Below are positions 11,786 to 25,079 of a stretch of 64,000 nucleotides of DNA, one piece after another (the first letter of the stretch is position 1; each line of letters starts with the position of its first letter). Both the position numbers and the translations under genes were made by a program. The notes beneath the pieces are model-generated. The model made no database searches, was not told the origin of the DNA, and was given only the letters and a program-made list of their open reading frames with translations. The stretch is from Welwitschia mirabilis (Eukaryota > Gnetophyta > Gnetopsida > Welwitschiales). The stretch is from positions 265,836,825-265,900,824 of the forward strand of contig JBOZIK010000001.1 in the NCBI GenBank assembly GCA_051453625.1, read 5' to 3'.

Positions 11786-12490
11786 TCTTCAATCCATTGG
11801 TGTTGAACATAGAGTTGCTTATGCTTATCATCCTCAAACTAATGGTCTAGCTAAAAATGCAAATGAAGAGATCAAGAAAATGCTTCAAAAATTAGTTTCT
11901 ATCAATAAGAAGACTTTGTCCTCTAAACTTAATGATGTTCTTTGGGCTTATTATACTACTTGGCATAACTCTTTAGGCTTCTCACCCTATGAACTTGTGT
12001 ATGGTAAAGTGTGTATTTTACCAGTTGATGTTTGCTATAACTCTTATCATTCCACCCATCAACTAAACCTTGTTGACTTGAATAAAAATCTCAAAATTTT
12101 CTTATCCCAAATCAACCACTTAGATGAAAAATGTACTCATGCCCTATATCATCAACTTATTCACAATACTCAAGCAAAGTTTTAACATGATAAAAAGATT
12201 ATTCATAAATAGTTTAAACCTGGACAACTTGTCTTATTATATAGCACCTGAGTACACCTTCTACATAACAAGTTAACTTTCAAATGGTTAGGTCCTTATC
12301 TTATCAAAAAATTACACTCAAGTGGCTCAGTTGAAATCTCTGATCTAAACACTAAAGAAATTCAAAAAGTTAATGGACAAAGGTTAAAACTTTATGAGTT
12401 ATTTTCTGATGAAATCTTAAGCATGATAGAAGCACCTTTTTGGGAAGTTCCTCTTCAAGAGGAGGACCTTTCTTTTGCCATTGTCTAAAT
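11786..12490 (+). pseudogene. Integrase C-terminal half, second copy
   Basis: Better preserved than the first copy. An open stretch at 11880-12185 (101 codons) reads through TWHNSLGFSPYELVYGKVC, the YRT.Y.TP.GMSPY.LVYGK.C block of Athila-type integrases, and ends near HNTQAKF. After a stop the reading continues with FKPGQLVLLYS, KLTFKWLGPYLI and KEIQKVNGQRLKLYE, the typical C-terminal GPY/F-like end. It corresponds to 10850-11640 of the first copy. It may be a real tandem duplication or two elements joined wrongly across the gap. Confidence 0.85.
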
Positions 12491-12895
12491 TCTTTCTTAA
12501 CTCATTCCTTTGGTCAACATTATGTTATCACTTGAGCATCCTTAACTTGAAATATGTATTTACTTATAAAGTTTCCATGATGAGTAATATTTTACTTAGG
12601 CATTTACAATGATAAAATTGGCTTCATCCAATTTTTAGACATTTGTATATCTATGAACTTTATTTAAAAGGAATATGCATTGGTTCTTTTGTTGTAAATA
12701 ATATAAGTAATTAGTTATTTTTGTAGGATTTTATTTTGTTAATCATCTGATTTCTTCACTTTTATCCTTACAAGTACTTGATCATGTGGAACGATGCTCA
12801 TTTCAAAAAAAACAAAAAAGACAAGAACATAAATTACAATGCTTTTTCATGTATATCTTTACACATATGATAATCATGATGTCCTATTGCAAGCA

Positions 12896-13030
12896 CACCG
12901 AGGCAAATATTCCACAGAGAATCCTTTGGCAATGCGATATGGTAGCTGTGGAAACTCCACTGGGTGGTTATTTGGCCATGCTGGGTGGGTCCTTACTCCT
13001 CTGATAGTAGTGAGACTCCCCTCATCATGG
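12896..13030 (+). other. Conserved GC-rich block after pol
   Basis: It is conspicuously richer in G+C than its surroundings. Part of it (core GTAGCTGTGGAAACTCCACT, then GCCATGC and CCTTACT) recurs in element M3 on the minus strand at 22536-22644, also some 450 bp past the integrase end. Short overlapping open stretches exist here but match nothing, so I treat it as a conserved non-coding element. Confidence 0.55.
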
Positions 13031-14263
13031 TAAAATAAATCACTCTTCTTTATCTATTTCTTTCTAGTATTTCCACATGATCATGCTACTTTTTAAATTT
13101 TAATGTGTGTTTTGACATGATAACTTGTAAGTTCCTATCTTTTAATAGCTTTTTATCTTATCATTATTTGATAACATTAGCATACTTGACATCGTCATAA
13201 TCATTGCCTATTTGAGTTGAACTTTATAACTTTTATATTATATCATGCAGCATTATCAAGTAATTTTATGATTGTTGCTAAGGGAATTTGTTAGGTTAGC
13301 ATTTAGAATAAGATATAAATCTTCTTCATGTTCCTAGTTATCCATTTTCATTTTTGTTTTCCTTTAGTTATTTTCTTGGATTTTAAAAATTATTCTTCAT
13401 ACTTTTTCAACATCATATTATAGATCTATTCATTTTCTAGTTCCTTGTTATTTATCCAATTTTTTTTCTAGAGGCTTATTATTTTCTTTCTGACAGGTTT
13501 CCATGAATTGATGAGTTCCATTTTTCCATGCATTCATGCACATTTGAGGAGTCTTTGAGCATTGTTTCTTCTTATTTAGTGCATTTTTCTTCTATTATCA
13601 CTTTTCCTTTTCTCCATCATGAGGTTGTTTTTCAAGCTATTTCTTCACTTTTTTCTTGTTTTCTATATTCCTGTTGTTTTTTTCTGAATTTTTAATTTTT
13701 TGAATTTTTCTAATTTTCCTTTCCTCTCTAAACAGTTGATTTGATAACTGTTATTCCATATCTGTCATCCCAATTACAAAAGGATGATACTTCTTTTATG
13801 TTTTTAGTGTAATTCGAACCATCATACTTCTCCTAAGGCCGGGGTGGTAGGACACCTTTCTAGGCATTGTTCTATACTTATCAGCATAAATTTTTTAATT
13901 TCTGAGATCTAACTTTATGATGGGTTATTTGAATGAATTTTTCATATTATTTGAATAAAGTTTTAGAGAATTCATGAACTTTATCTTGTAGGATACAACA
14001 ACACACTCACAAGTTTTTCCATAGCCATGTTTTTAGGTCATCTAAATTGTGCTATATCTACTTTTGTCCTTTACCTTTTTTATGATACTAATGAATTTGA
14101 AGACATCATTTTCTATAAAATAGCACTACTTAATCCTATCACAATAATTCATTATCACTATTTCTGTAATATGCATACACAGTTTCATTTTATAAGCCAT
14201 CAAAGTTACATTTTTATAATTTTACATGTGTATAGCATTCATTTATTCTATAGTGACATGCTT
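13031..14263 (+). other. P1 3' non-coding region
   Basis: AT-rich, pyrimidine-biased sequence without a recognisable gene. An 80-codon open stretch at 14027-14269 is hydrophobic by composition only. A GATGATA-type word pair occurs at about 13740-13820, as in the P1 leader. Confidence 0.5.
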
Positions 14264-14280
14264 AAGTAGGGGGCTTAGGA
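14264..14280 (+). other. P1 polypurine tract
   Basis: AAGTAGGGGGCTTAGGA, the purine-rich primer site for plus-strand synthesis, directly before the 3' LTR. Confidence 0.55.
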
Positions 14281-15803
14281 AAATTATGCAGCATTTCTAT
14301 AAATTACCCATTGATAATATAATTCTCTTACATGATTTAATGTAACTCAATTTACACTCTTTTAAGCACTATTTTATCTTAGTCAAATTAGCTTGCAATC
14401 TAGTTGATCACTTGCTTTGTTAGGGACTGACAAGGCTAAGTAAGAAGGCTATATTACAATGCGAATTTGTAGGAATTTGTTGGTGTATTTTGAGTACTTT
14501 TGTAGGATATTCACATAGGTTTTGATGCAATACTGATGATTATGAAGATCTGATAGGATGATCAATAAAACATGTTATTAGCATTTTTAGTAGTTTCTCA
14601 GACCTATTCTAACACTGCATATTTGGGAGAAGGATTTCATAATGCAAAAAGGCTAACTTACCTTTGAGATTGGATAAGTGGAAGATCATTGTTACCTATG
14701 TCATCTCCACAATAAGCAGGATGACAACACTGCTAATATGAATAGAAGCTGCTAGGCTGACAGTAGCACATGGAGCACATGGACACATGTGACACATGGC
14801 ATCATCCCCTATGTCCTCTTCATAACATGTAGAATGATGATACTAATAACATGGATAGAAACTGCAGGGTTGATAGCAAGGCATGGAGGCATATGGCACA
14901 TGGTAATGTCCCCTATGTTGTCCCAATAATAGAGAGGATGACAACTATTTTTGCATGTTTATAAGAAATATCTTTGTAAATGGGATCAAGTGATTCATGT
15001 GGGTTATAAGGGTTTTGTTTCCCACCTTTAGGTTTTTGCTTCTAGAACCTCAAATGTAAAACTATAAACACCCTTTCCCTCCTTCATTTCTAGTCCATAT
15101 TTTGTACCCAATACTTGTGATAGAGGAATGAAGAATAAGAGGTCCATCTAGAGCTACAGAAATAAGTCTCCTTAATGTTAGGTTGAGTCTCTTCCATTGA
15201 GGTGCTATTATTTTATTTGTAAGTGGATGTAATATTCTTGAATACTCTTTGAATTAATACAATTTTTCTTTTCATTCTAATCCTGTGAGTATCCCTTATG
15301 GTTTACATTGATCATAGTTATTTGTAACATCTCTGTGATTTATCTAGATCATAAGGGCAACCTTTATTAAGGTTGACATCGGTTCGTAGTAGATTTGCAT
15401 TAATTTTTCATTCTATTTCATATTTAATTATGTATCTTAGTTGGATAGATCTCATAGTTTATATTAGTTAAGAACTAGTTGATACTCTTCTTAATTGATA
15501 TAAGTTATATAAAAGGTAGTTCTTGTGATAGAAGGACTAGGATATAAGTAGGATCCATTTCCATCTCCATTCACTGCATTTCATATTCATTCATCTTGCA
15601 TTATTATTTACTTTTAGTTACTAAAAGATAAAAGAGTAAAAACATTTTTGAAAATAAATTTTCTAACTCTAATCCTAGTTCTTTGTTGAGGTTACAACAT
15701 TCAAGTGAACTTTTATCTATACTAGCGTGTGTTTTTTTATGAGTTATTTAATTTATAGATTTACCTCAAAAGCTTCAGGATTGCATTAATGAATACTACA
15801 ACA
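14281..15803 (+). repeat. P1 3' LTR
   Basis: Its last 610 bp match the 5' LTR remnant. The start (TTATGCAGCATTTC) resembles the start of the LTR at 41-1046 read on the minus strand. Weak palindromic ATGTCATC/GGATGACA words lie at 14695-14945 in the promoter part, probably decayed relatives of the CpG-rich words in the left LTR. A possible TATA box (TATAAACA) is at 15063-15070. The end CAACA abuts the next LTR. Confidence 0.75.
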
Positions 15804-18206
15804 ATTTTACTCTAATTAAGCACTCTTTTTTTTAATTTTACTTTCATTATTATTTAATATTTTTATCTAATAAAAACAATGAAACCTAGGACCAAATTCT
15901 ACTTACTCCTTAATTAGAATTTCTATATTATAAAAAAGACAAATCATACTAATATTATATATTTACCTATAATTAATTTTTAGGTTATTTATATTTAAAC
16001 AATAGCTATTTGATGATTTTGTACCCTTCATTTCATCCTTTTTTTTATTATATAAAAGATATCTTTTAAATATTTAAGGAGATATAAACTTGTTGTTAGC
16101 ATACATGAATAAATTTTAAGGATAATACCTAACCAAGATAATAAGAGGTTTAAACCTTAATTAATGGCATTACAACTCAATATCTAGCCACTATCTAGAT
16201 ATGAGTTGGTTATACTTAAAGTTATAAACTATACAAACATGAATAGCATCAACTCCATAAGCTTTCACTTTACCTCAATACCCCCAATACAGGTGATAGG
16301 TGGTATGTGATGTGGATGCATTCTTATAAATAAACCCTACTTCCTTGAAGCATCTTCATATGATGAAACATAATCCATCAATGCCAAGAGTCTAATATAT
16401 TAATTTAGAATAAGTTCATACATGGGTAAAATAGAATATAAGTGATTAAATCTAGTTTTAAAAGGGTATCATTAAAAAAAATGTGATGCAACTCACCTTG
16501 GTGATGAAATTCAAGTGTGGGAATGAACATTATTAGAATTATATTGATTTAATCATGTTTGATGAATACACCATACAAATTCATATAAATAATTCTAGCT
16601 AGTTTAAATATTTAATAAATTATTTACCTACTTATAACAATTTAATCATCATTTAGTTCATTTTATAGAAACAACCATAAAAGAAAAGAAAACATACAAG
16701 ATTATTTCTTTTTCCAAGATTATAATAATAAAAATTTAGATAAAGGAAATATTCTTTTCTTTTTTTATCTATATAAATAAAGGAAATGTTCCTCTTTTTA
16801 TTTAAATAATAATAATAAAAATATAAAACAATGTACTTTAAGAAATCAAGACATGCCTAGAGCTATGCCAATCACTCTTTCATGATCATATGATAATCTC
16901 TATCGATTGCTACAAAGAAGGTAAATAAAAAAACATATAGCTTAAGCATAATTATTAAGATATAAGTATTTATTCAATATGCCACATGGCTATATTATAA
17001 GTTAATAAAAATAATTGATAAGGTGGAGACTACTTATGTTACTCAACTAGGAAAGTAAAAACCCTTATGAGCATGCACCTTCAAAGTAAGCTAAGGAAAA
17101 GGGATAAAAGAGTTATTTCTAAAATTAAATACCACTTATAAGTAATTTAACTTAATTATACTAATATAAACATTATTGGTATACTTAATTTTCCCTATAA
17201 AATTTTATCTAATAATTTTTCTATAATTTTAAACATTAATTATAACATTTTTGAACTCTAAGGAAACATCATAGTTAAACATTAATAATTAATTAGTTAT
17301 AAAGCAAAAAATAAATTATAATAGTTTTTGAGAAAGTAGACATATATAGATTTTTCAGAATCTAACTTAAACTATATTGGAATTCTAAAAATATTATTTC
17401 TAATGTTATCATTTAAGGCTAAAACTATCAAATTTTCTAAAATTACAGTCTTACTTCACTACACTAAAATGATCATAACTTTCAAAATACTTTGGTTTTT
17501 AAATGATTCAAGATGTTTTGAAAAGATTACAAAATTTCCTAAAACTTTGGATGATCAAGTTTGCAAATATTTTAGCAAATAGATACAAAAACATAAATTA
17601 CTTGCTTACTGTTTTTTGTATTTATTTTCTAACATATTTTAACGAATAAATTTTTAAAAAATAATTTCCCATTAGAAAAATTCCTATTTTTACGTTTTCA
17701 CGTTCATAACAAAATCTTGGACTTATAGAAAAATCCACTAAGTTTTAGCTACTAATTAATAAGATATGATGTTTTTATCCCATGCCTCTATTTGGGAAAT
17801 TTAATTTTCGCCATAATAAAAATATGATAAAGTTTTTACAACTAGATAAACAATAACTTAGATCATTAAAATAATGAATACACTAACTAATTACTTATAA
17901 AAATAAAAAACAATTGTACAAATAAAAATTGTTGTAGAAACAAAAAGCAAATCAATTCAAAAAGAACCATTTATATTGAAAGGACTTGAACTCATGGCCT
18001 ATGGTTTAACAATCACTTCACTTAACCATTCATGCTAGAACAAAGTTCCCTTATACATCTCAAGAACATAAAAATCATGGTAGAGTAAATCTACTTATTT
18101 ATCATTCTTGATTTTAGGTAAAAGTGCATATACTTGTTCAAATGCTCATTTATTTCAAAATGCATAAAGTTTATAAATCTCATAACACAAGAAAGAAAAT
18201 ATTTAT

Positions 18207-18306
18207 NNNNNNNNNNNNNNNNNNNNNNNNNNNNNNNNNNNNNNNNNNNNNNNNNNNNNNNNNNNNNNNNNNNNNNNNNNNNNNNNNNNNNNNNNNNNNN
18301 NNNNNN
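18207..18306. other. Assembly gap (100 N)
   Basis: Sits within L1. Sequence to its right (18307 on) repeats 17180 on. Confidence 0.99.
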
Positions 18307-19557
18307 GTATACTTAATTTTCCCTATAAAATTTTATCTAATAATTTTTCTATAATTTTAAACATTAATTATAACATTTTTGGGCTCTAGAGAGACATCAT
18401 AGTTAAAATTTAAGAATTAATTCATTATTGAGAAAAAAAATTAAATTATAGTAGTATAATATATTTCTCAAAATCTAAGTTAAATTATCTTGGAATTATA
18501 AAAATGTTATTTCTAATATTATCATTAAAGGCTAAAAAGTGTTAAATCTTCTAAAATTATAGTCCTATAATACTATACTAAAATGATCATAGCTTTTAAA
18601 ATACTTTGAGTTTAAATGACTCAAGATGTTTTTGAAAGCATATTAAATTTCTTACTATTTAGGATAGTTAGGTTTGCAAAGATACAGAAATGTAACTTAT
18701 GCGCTTACTATTTTCTACATTTATTTTCTATCATATTTTAATAAATAATTGTTTTAAAAATTACTCATCATAAAATTACTATTTTTACATTTTCACATTT
18801 GTAACACAATCTTAGACTTACAAAAAAATGTTTACTAATTAATACATATTAATTAATAAGATATAGTGTTTTTTCCTATGCTTCTATTGTGAAAATTTAA
18901 TTTTCACCATAACAAAAATATGATACGTTTCTAGAACTACTTAAGTAATAACTCAGATTAATAAAATAATGGATATGATAACTAATTAGTTATAGAAAGA
19001 CAAATCAATTATAAAAAGAAAATAATCATTATAGAAAGAAAAATCAAATCAATTCAAAAAAATCATTTACTATAAGCCTTGATATTTTTCATGGAAGAGT
19101 ACTAGCCTAAAGAGAATTTTAAGGATCAGACTTTACCCCTAATAAGATGGTCGTCATGCATAGTAGATAGAAATAAATAAAATAATAAATCAAATATGAG
19201 TATCCAAATTTCTTCTTTGTTTCTTTTATAGTGAATCCCTTAGTCATTTATCCATAATTATCTATTAGTAATCCACCATTATCAAGCACAAGAGACCCCC
19301 TCATATATCATTATAACATCTTGGTGGATGCTAATGGGAGGGGATAATATTTTATAATATAACTAGTAAAAGCCATAAATAATTCCATGATTAAATATTA
19401 CATCATTTTAATAGAAAAGGAGATCATATGAATAATAAGAATAACAAGCTTACTTGGAAAGATTAGTAAGACCTTAATAGTTAAAGATGATAAAGATCTA
19501 AGCTTAAAAGTTTCTTAGCTCTAAGCTTTGAAGCTCCAAGCTCTAGAAGAAAGCGAA

Positions 19558-19561
<4 letters not shown>

Positions 19562-19606
<45 letters not shown>
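19562..19606. repeat. (GA)n microsatellite in LTR leader
   Basis: About 22 GA units. In the two LTRs of element A the corresponding place carries CT on the plus strand, so the tract is an inherent part of this LTR family. Confidence 0.95.
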
Positions 19607-19609
<3 letters not shown>

Positions 19610-20537
19610 TAACAAATGCACTTATGAAAAACAAAAGAAACATATCTTACCTTTACAAGAGAGGAAAGGATCTCTATATACAGATAAACAAATGCACATA
19701 GTTCAAGATTACAAGAGCATACAATTTAGCATCGATAAGTGGGATAAGTAATAAGTGACATTAGAGTATAAAAAGAGATCATATTCATGGCTTGTGCACC
19801 TAACTAGGGTGATCAATATGTTTGATTAAATTAGAAAGTTTAATTACATGCATCATTTCCTCATAATATCTTTTTTTAATCCTTTATAGGCTTATAAGTA
19901 AGTTTAACTCATCTAAGACATGCATCAAAAGATTAAATGCACAAGTCTCAAAATTGGAATATGGCACAATGAGACAAACTCTTCAATGTTAATGAATAAG
20001 GCAATAAGTATGCTATGAACAAAGTACCCTTATACATCTTAAGACATAAAAGTCATGGTAGAGTAAATCTACTCATTTATCATTTTTAGTTCTAGGTAAG
20101 AGTACATGTACTTATTTAAGTGCTCATTTATTTCATAATACATAAAATCTAATCAATTACATAATACAAGGAATAAAAAATTTATTCATGATATATTACA
20201 TTTATCACATTTGTCAAGAATACAAAGGAGTAAAAAGAAAATGCAAAATATATTATTATGTCCTCTTGAAACTTCCAATTTTTTTATCATGTGATTTTAA
20301 TTCCTCACATAATTAGATTATTTAATTTTAAATTTTTAGATAGATTTTCTCATAAACGCCTTTTAACATAATTTTTATCATTTTCATGATAAATTATAAA
20401 AACTACAAACTAAGGTTAATTTTTAAATGAAATCTTAATTTAATAAGAAACTTAAATGAGGATAATTATTCATTTGATAGAAAGATTAACATACTTATTA
20501 TTCAAGTAATAATATTTACAAAGTATGGGATATGACA

Positions 20538-22535
20538 TATAATCATGTTAACTAAGTAGTCATAAGCATCAAATCATCTCTCAATGTGCATGATGTCATA
20601 AAAATATTTTATCTTTGAGGTGTAAAATCCATCTAAACTAAAGATCTATTAATATATGATCCACCTCTAGTTATAATCAAATCATATAATCACTAAAGTA
20701 TCTCTCAACTTGGATAGAGGCTATTCGAATGGAGTGGGATCGTGCCTAGTAAGGTGGAGGGTGAACTAGCTCTACTCACTTAATATCTAGAGGTACTAAT
20801 GAGCCTACTTCTTACTCTAATTTCTCAACCTCTACCTTAACTTGTCCAGCTCATCATGTGCATGGCCTATTATTCATAAATAGAAAGGACATCATGTAAG
20901 ATCAAGTGAAAATCTCTAAAATTTATTTCATGGAAGCTCTAAACAACTTCATAAATTGATTTTTAATATGTAAAGATCATGAAAATATGTCCTACCCTCT
21001 CCTCAAGATAATTAATATGTTTATATTACCTAATTATGTGATAAAAAAGCACAAAATGTGATAAAACTTGAAATACATAAAATTGGTGTGCCCCACAAAA
21101 GGTCAAAAATGAAAGTTCTTAAACAATAAGTCTAATCTAGTATAAATGTAGAGATTGTCATATTGATCAATTTACTTATAAAGAGTACTACAGTTTGACT
21201 TATGGTTTTGAAGAAAATGAGTTTTAAAGTTAAAAAGCTAATTCTACCTCATAAAATGCACAAATTTAGATATCTCATAAAATACATAATGAAAATAAAA
21301 TCATAAGTATCAAATTGAAGAGCATAAAAAACTAAGATATACATGGAAACTACATCCTAAAAGGCTTAAAAATGGGAGAAAAAATCAAAAAAATAATGAG
21401 GAAGAAAAAATCACACCTCATTTTGATAAATTTTCTTAAATCTTATAATGTGGACCACTAAACTCATAGATGAAATATTCAAAACATTAGTAGGTCCTAG
21501 TGTAATGCTTGTCTATTAAAGAAATAGATGAAAATAATGCAAAATGAAGAAAAATAATGGAAATAAAGGTTAGTCTATGGTTTTATCACACTATTATCTA
21601 ATCATGTCATTCACACAATAGTCCTAAGATGATTATCAAGGAAAAACAAAATCTATTATTTGCCTCATCATTTGGATGACTTGGTAGATGATGGTACTTA
21701 AATAAGCTTCAGAAAAATGAAAAAGTCAATAAAATAAATTAGGCTCAAATATCAACATGAAGCTATCAAATTTTATAAGAATATTTAAAAGATAGGAAAT
21801 GGTTAAGAGTCATGATAAGTAAGGATAAGGAATGAGGAAAATTAAAAATAATTAAAAGATAGGATGATGAAAATGCACTAAGTAGGATGAATCCTAATAA
21901 AAAACTAAATAAATGTGAAAAACTAAAAAATAATTATGAAAATATTTTGAACTTTAAAAAACTCAAAAGAACCTCATAAAAATCATAAAAAATATCATCT
22001 AATTAAAATATAATACCATTTAGTCAAAATGCTAAAAGAAAATCAACTTTCATAAATAAAATAACATAAGGGAAAATGAAGATAATAATAAGAAAACTAA
22101 TAAATAAAGTCCAAAAATAATGATAAAAAAGTATATAAATGACTTTAAAATAATAAACTAAAGAATTAAAAAAAAATAGAATCAAAATAAACAGCTAGAA
22201 CCATGAAGAAGATAGTGTACCTACCCTAAATTCTAACCTAGCAAATCCCCTCAAAAGACATCATAAAGGTATCTGAGTAAAGATGCATAATGAAAAATAT
22301 TGACTTCACAAAGTTCCATTTGAAATGGTAGTGATTATGATGACACCAAATATTAAGTACTCAAAAGATAAAAAGCTACTTAGAAATGAACTCACCTACT
22401 CACACCCCAAAACACACCTAAATCCTTAAACGTAAAATGATTATGTAAAAATACTAAGAGTTTAGGAAATAAGAAATGCCTCTGATGATACTATAAACAA
22501 TAAAAATCTCATAGCCTCAAAGATTTATTACTACT
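20538..22535. other. Unassigned stretch between L1 and M3
   Basis: AT-rich, A-biased on the plus strand, with no recognisable protein on either strand. By position it could be the 3' non-coding part of M3, but no LTR of that family or clear polypurine tract is visible. A somewhat less AT-rich patch lies at 20700-20870. Confidence 0.5.
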
Positions 22536-22644
22536 TTCTATGAGGAGGGGAGTGTAACCACAATTAAATAAGTAAGGACCATAAAGCATGGCTAACTAAT
22601 CCTCTAGTGGAGTTCCCATAGCTACTAATACTACCAAAGACTCC
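22536..22644 (-). other. Conserved post-pol block (M3 copy)
   Basis: The minus strand reads GTAGCTATGGGAACTCCACT, then TTAGCCATGC and GGTCCTTACTTA, parallel to 12940-13000 of P1. The order and spacing relative to the integrase end are similar. Confidence 0.5.
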
Positions 22645-23079
22645 TTTTAAAAAAATTTACCCTAGTGTGATTGGACATCATGATAACCATGTATTTAATT
22701 ACATATATAATAGATCATTATCATTAGTCTTTCATTTTCTTTTATCTTTTTTTTTTTTGGATGCAAATAACTCCCATGTGATCACACATTCAAAAAGGTA
22801 AAGGTAAAGAAATGAGATAAAACACAAATATATATATATATATATATAATCAAAAACCTCACACTATTGAAAAAAAAAACAATAAGTAAGGCATCTTCTT
22901 TTAAGGTAAAGTTCATAGGTATGTGAATGTCTTAAGATTTTGTAAATCCAATCTTATCACTATAAAATGTCCAAGTATGAATACTAGTCATGAAAACTCT
23001 ATAAAGCAACACATAAGTTAAGTTAAAGATGACTAAATGACATCATAACATTCATAAAAGAAATAGGCTAAGAGAGAAT

Positions 23080-24300
23080 TTAAACAATGGTAGAGAGGAA
23101 GTCCTCCACATTGAGGGAAACCTTTAAGATAATTACTTCTATCATGTTCAAGATTGCATTGAAAGGTTTTTCATATACTTTTAGCCTCTATCCATTAACT
23201 TTTTATATCTCCTTAGTATCTAAGTTGAAAATCTCAATAGGACTATTAGAATGTACTTTTTCTATAAGTTAAAGATCTAACCATTTAGACATCAGCTTTT
23301 TATGTAAAAGATTCACTCTAGTATTATACAAAAGAATAAGTTAACTAGACTTAAACTTTTTATGAAGTAACTTTTTATCATGTCTAAACTTAGCTTAGGC
23401 TTCGTAAATGACTTAATGATGTATATCACATGTACCTTTTTTTAAGTTATTAAATTAGGCTAATATATTTTTAATATTTTCATAAAAGTCTACAAGATTA
23501 AGTTAATGAGAAGAATGGTAAGAATTATAACACACANNNNNNNNNNACATCAACTAGTAAAATACGAACTTTTCCATGTACAAGTTAATAAGGTAAAAAA
23601 ATAAGAGAATTATGTTAAGTAGTATGACAAGTACAAAGAACATTATTAGGATTAAAAAAATAAGACCTGTTATTAATGGAGACAAGTTTTTAGAGCATTT
23701 TATTTATTTCTCTATTTGCATTTTTATCTTAACCATTGGTTTGTAGATGATAAGCATAAGTTACTCTATGTTTAATTCTAATGGATAAAAGAAGTCTCCT
23801 AAAAAGATAATTTATAAAATAAGTTCCTTGATCACTAATAATAATTATAAAAAAATGAAAACACTAAAAAATATAAGTTCTAATCAAATTGTAAATAGTT
23901 TAGGAATCATTCATAAAAGTAGTAATAGCTTCAGCCCATTTAGTAACATAATCAATAGCCACTAAAATAGAGTTCTTATCATTAGAAGGTGGTTTAATAG
24001 GGCATATAAAATCAATTCTCCAATAATCAAAGGTTTACATTTAAGAATACATTTAAGGGATACATCATGAGAACAAATAAGACAACAATAATGTTCACAA
24101 GAATTATATCTATTAGGAGAATCAAAAGAATCCTAAATAATTTAAATCAATAAAAACAAGAGCAAAGAATTTTCCTTTCTATTTTCTATCCACTAAAATA
24201 ACCGCCACAAATATCACCATAGAAAATATGAATGATGTCTAATTTTTTCCAATCAGGCATACATTTTCTTATGATTTTATGTTTACACCCATGGTAAAGA
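23080..24300 (-). pseudogene. Integrase relic (M3)
   Basis: Minus strand: zinc-region Cys pairs near 24080-24110 (CEHYCCLIC), then LVAIDYVTKWAEA (first catalytic Asp), IIISDQGTYFINYLF (second Asp), NANREINKML (Glu), and the C-terminal KLMSKWLDL and KVNGxRLKVYE as in P1. The small open stretch at 23087-23272 on the plus strand is only its antisense. A 10-N gap interrupts it at 23537. Multiple stops are present. Confidence 0.85.
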
Positions 24301-24469
24301 TGTAGCTCTATTTATTTATAATCACCTATTCTATGAAGAAAATATTTCTTTGATTATGACTCTAATGTTATGGTGTTTTCATGTAACATGATAATTAACT
24401 ATGTTAGCATACTAAGGAGGATAATGAGCAGAAGATATGACAAAAAGTTATTCATCTAGAAAAGAATCA

Positions 24470-24850
24470 TCAATAATAAGATCATCAACAGAAGAAGAAA
24501 GATGTGATAAATAATTTGCTATACTATTATGTTTCCATATTTTATCAATGGTGGTAAAATTAAATTCTTACATAAGAAGGATCTATCAAATCTTTCTTAA
24601 TCATGAGGTATATAATAGCTACATGATCAATATAAGTATTCATAAAAAAGTCCTAAAAAATAGTATCTAAGATCATCAAGGAAACGATTATGGCTAACAT
24701 TTCATTTTTAGTTATAGTGTAATTAAATTAAGCTTTAGGCAAAGTTTTGCTATGATAAGATATAACTTTAAACTTATTTTTATACTTTTATTCAAGAACA
24801 CCACTCACAGTAATATTACTAGCATCACACATTAATTCAAAATCTTTATT
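24470..24850 (-). pseudogene. RNase H relic (M3)
   Basis: Minus strand shows LMCDASNITVSGVLE (catalytic Asp), ISYHSKTLPKA, NEMLAIIVSL (catalytic Glu of the E.LA motif) and NTYIDHVAIIYLM in place of TDH. It lies between RT and integrase as expected. Confidence 0.8.
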
Positions 24851-25079
24851 CCAATTGGGTCCTATTACAATAGGTTTAAAAGAGATTTAAACCTTAAGTA
24901 TTTTAAAAGCAAGCTTACAAGATTTATTCCATTCAAATTTAGCTTCTCTTTAAAGTAATGAACGAATGAGTTTATAAATTTTATCATAATATTAAATAAA
25001 ATAATAATAAAAATCATAATAACTAAGAAAAGATTAAAGTTATTTTATATTTCTTAGAGGAGTTAAGTTTTTAATGATA

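Larger units (their letters stand above)
6661..15803 (+). mobile_element. Athila/Tat-like Ty3-gypsy element P1
   Basis: Order on the plus strand: 5' LTR remnant, PBS, gag, pre-protease LRSGK-type motif, RT entry, RT tail, RNase H, integrase, second copy of the integrase end, long 3' non-coding region, purine tract, 3' LTR. The two LTRs share a block of about 620 bp (6661-7274 and 15190-15800). Protease and the RT core are deleted. The leader 7299-8139 has no gene; at 7555-7790 it carries several GATGATAG/CTATCATC words. There is no env-like ORF between integrase and the 3' LTR. All ORFs are broken. Confidence 0.85.
15804..20537 (-). repeat. Large Tekay/Del-like LTR, rearranged (L1)
   Basis: Inverted copy of the LTRs of element A. 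The right end on the minus strand reads TGTCATATCCCATAC, matching 34064 onward. The left end matches the LTR terminus near 32085-32100 but lacks the last 20 or so bases. Pieces 15804-17180 plus 18307-20537 would make one complete LTR of about 3.6 kb. The extra piece 17181-18206 repeats 18307-19075, then carries about 65 unmatched bases (17976-18040), then repeats 20018-20190. It ends at a 100-N gap, so it may be a second partial LTR or a misjoin. Confidence 0.8.

Noticed and set aside
12786-13033. Two overlapping 64-72-codon frames in the conserved block
   Set aside because: No family match and not preserved as frames in the M3 copy; better explained as a non-coding conserved block.
17976-18040. 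Possible tRNA-like remnant (GAACTCATGGCC words)
   Set aside because: No cloverleaf can be drawn: the arms do not pair and no intact B-box (GGTTCGAAT type) is present.
20700-20870. Less AT-rich patch tested for genes
   Set aside because: Stops in all frames within short distances and no motif recognised.
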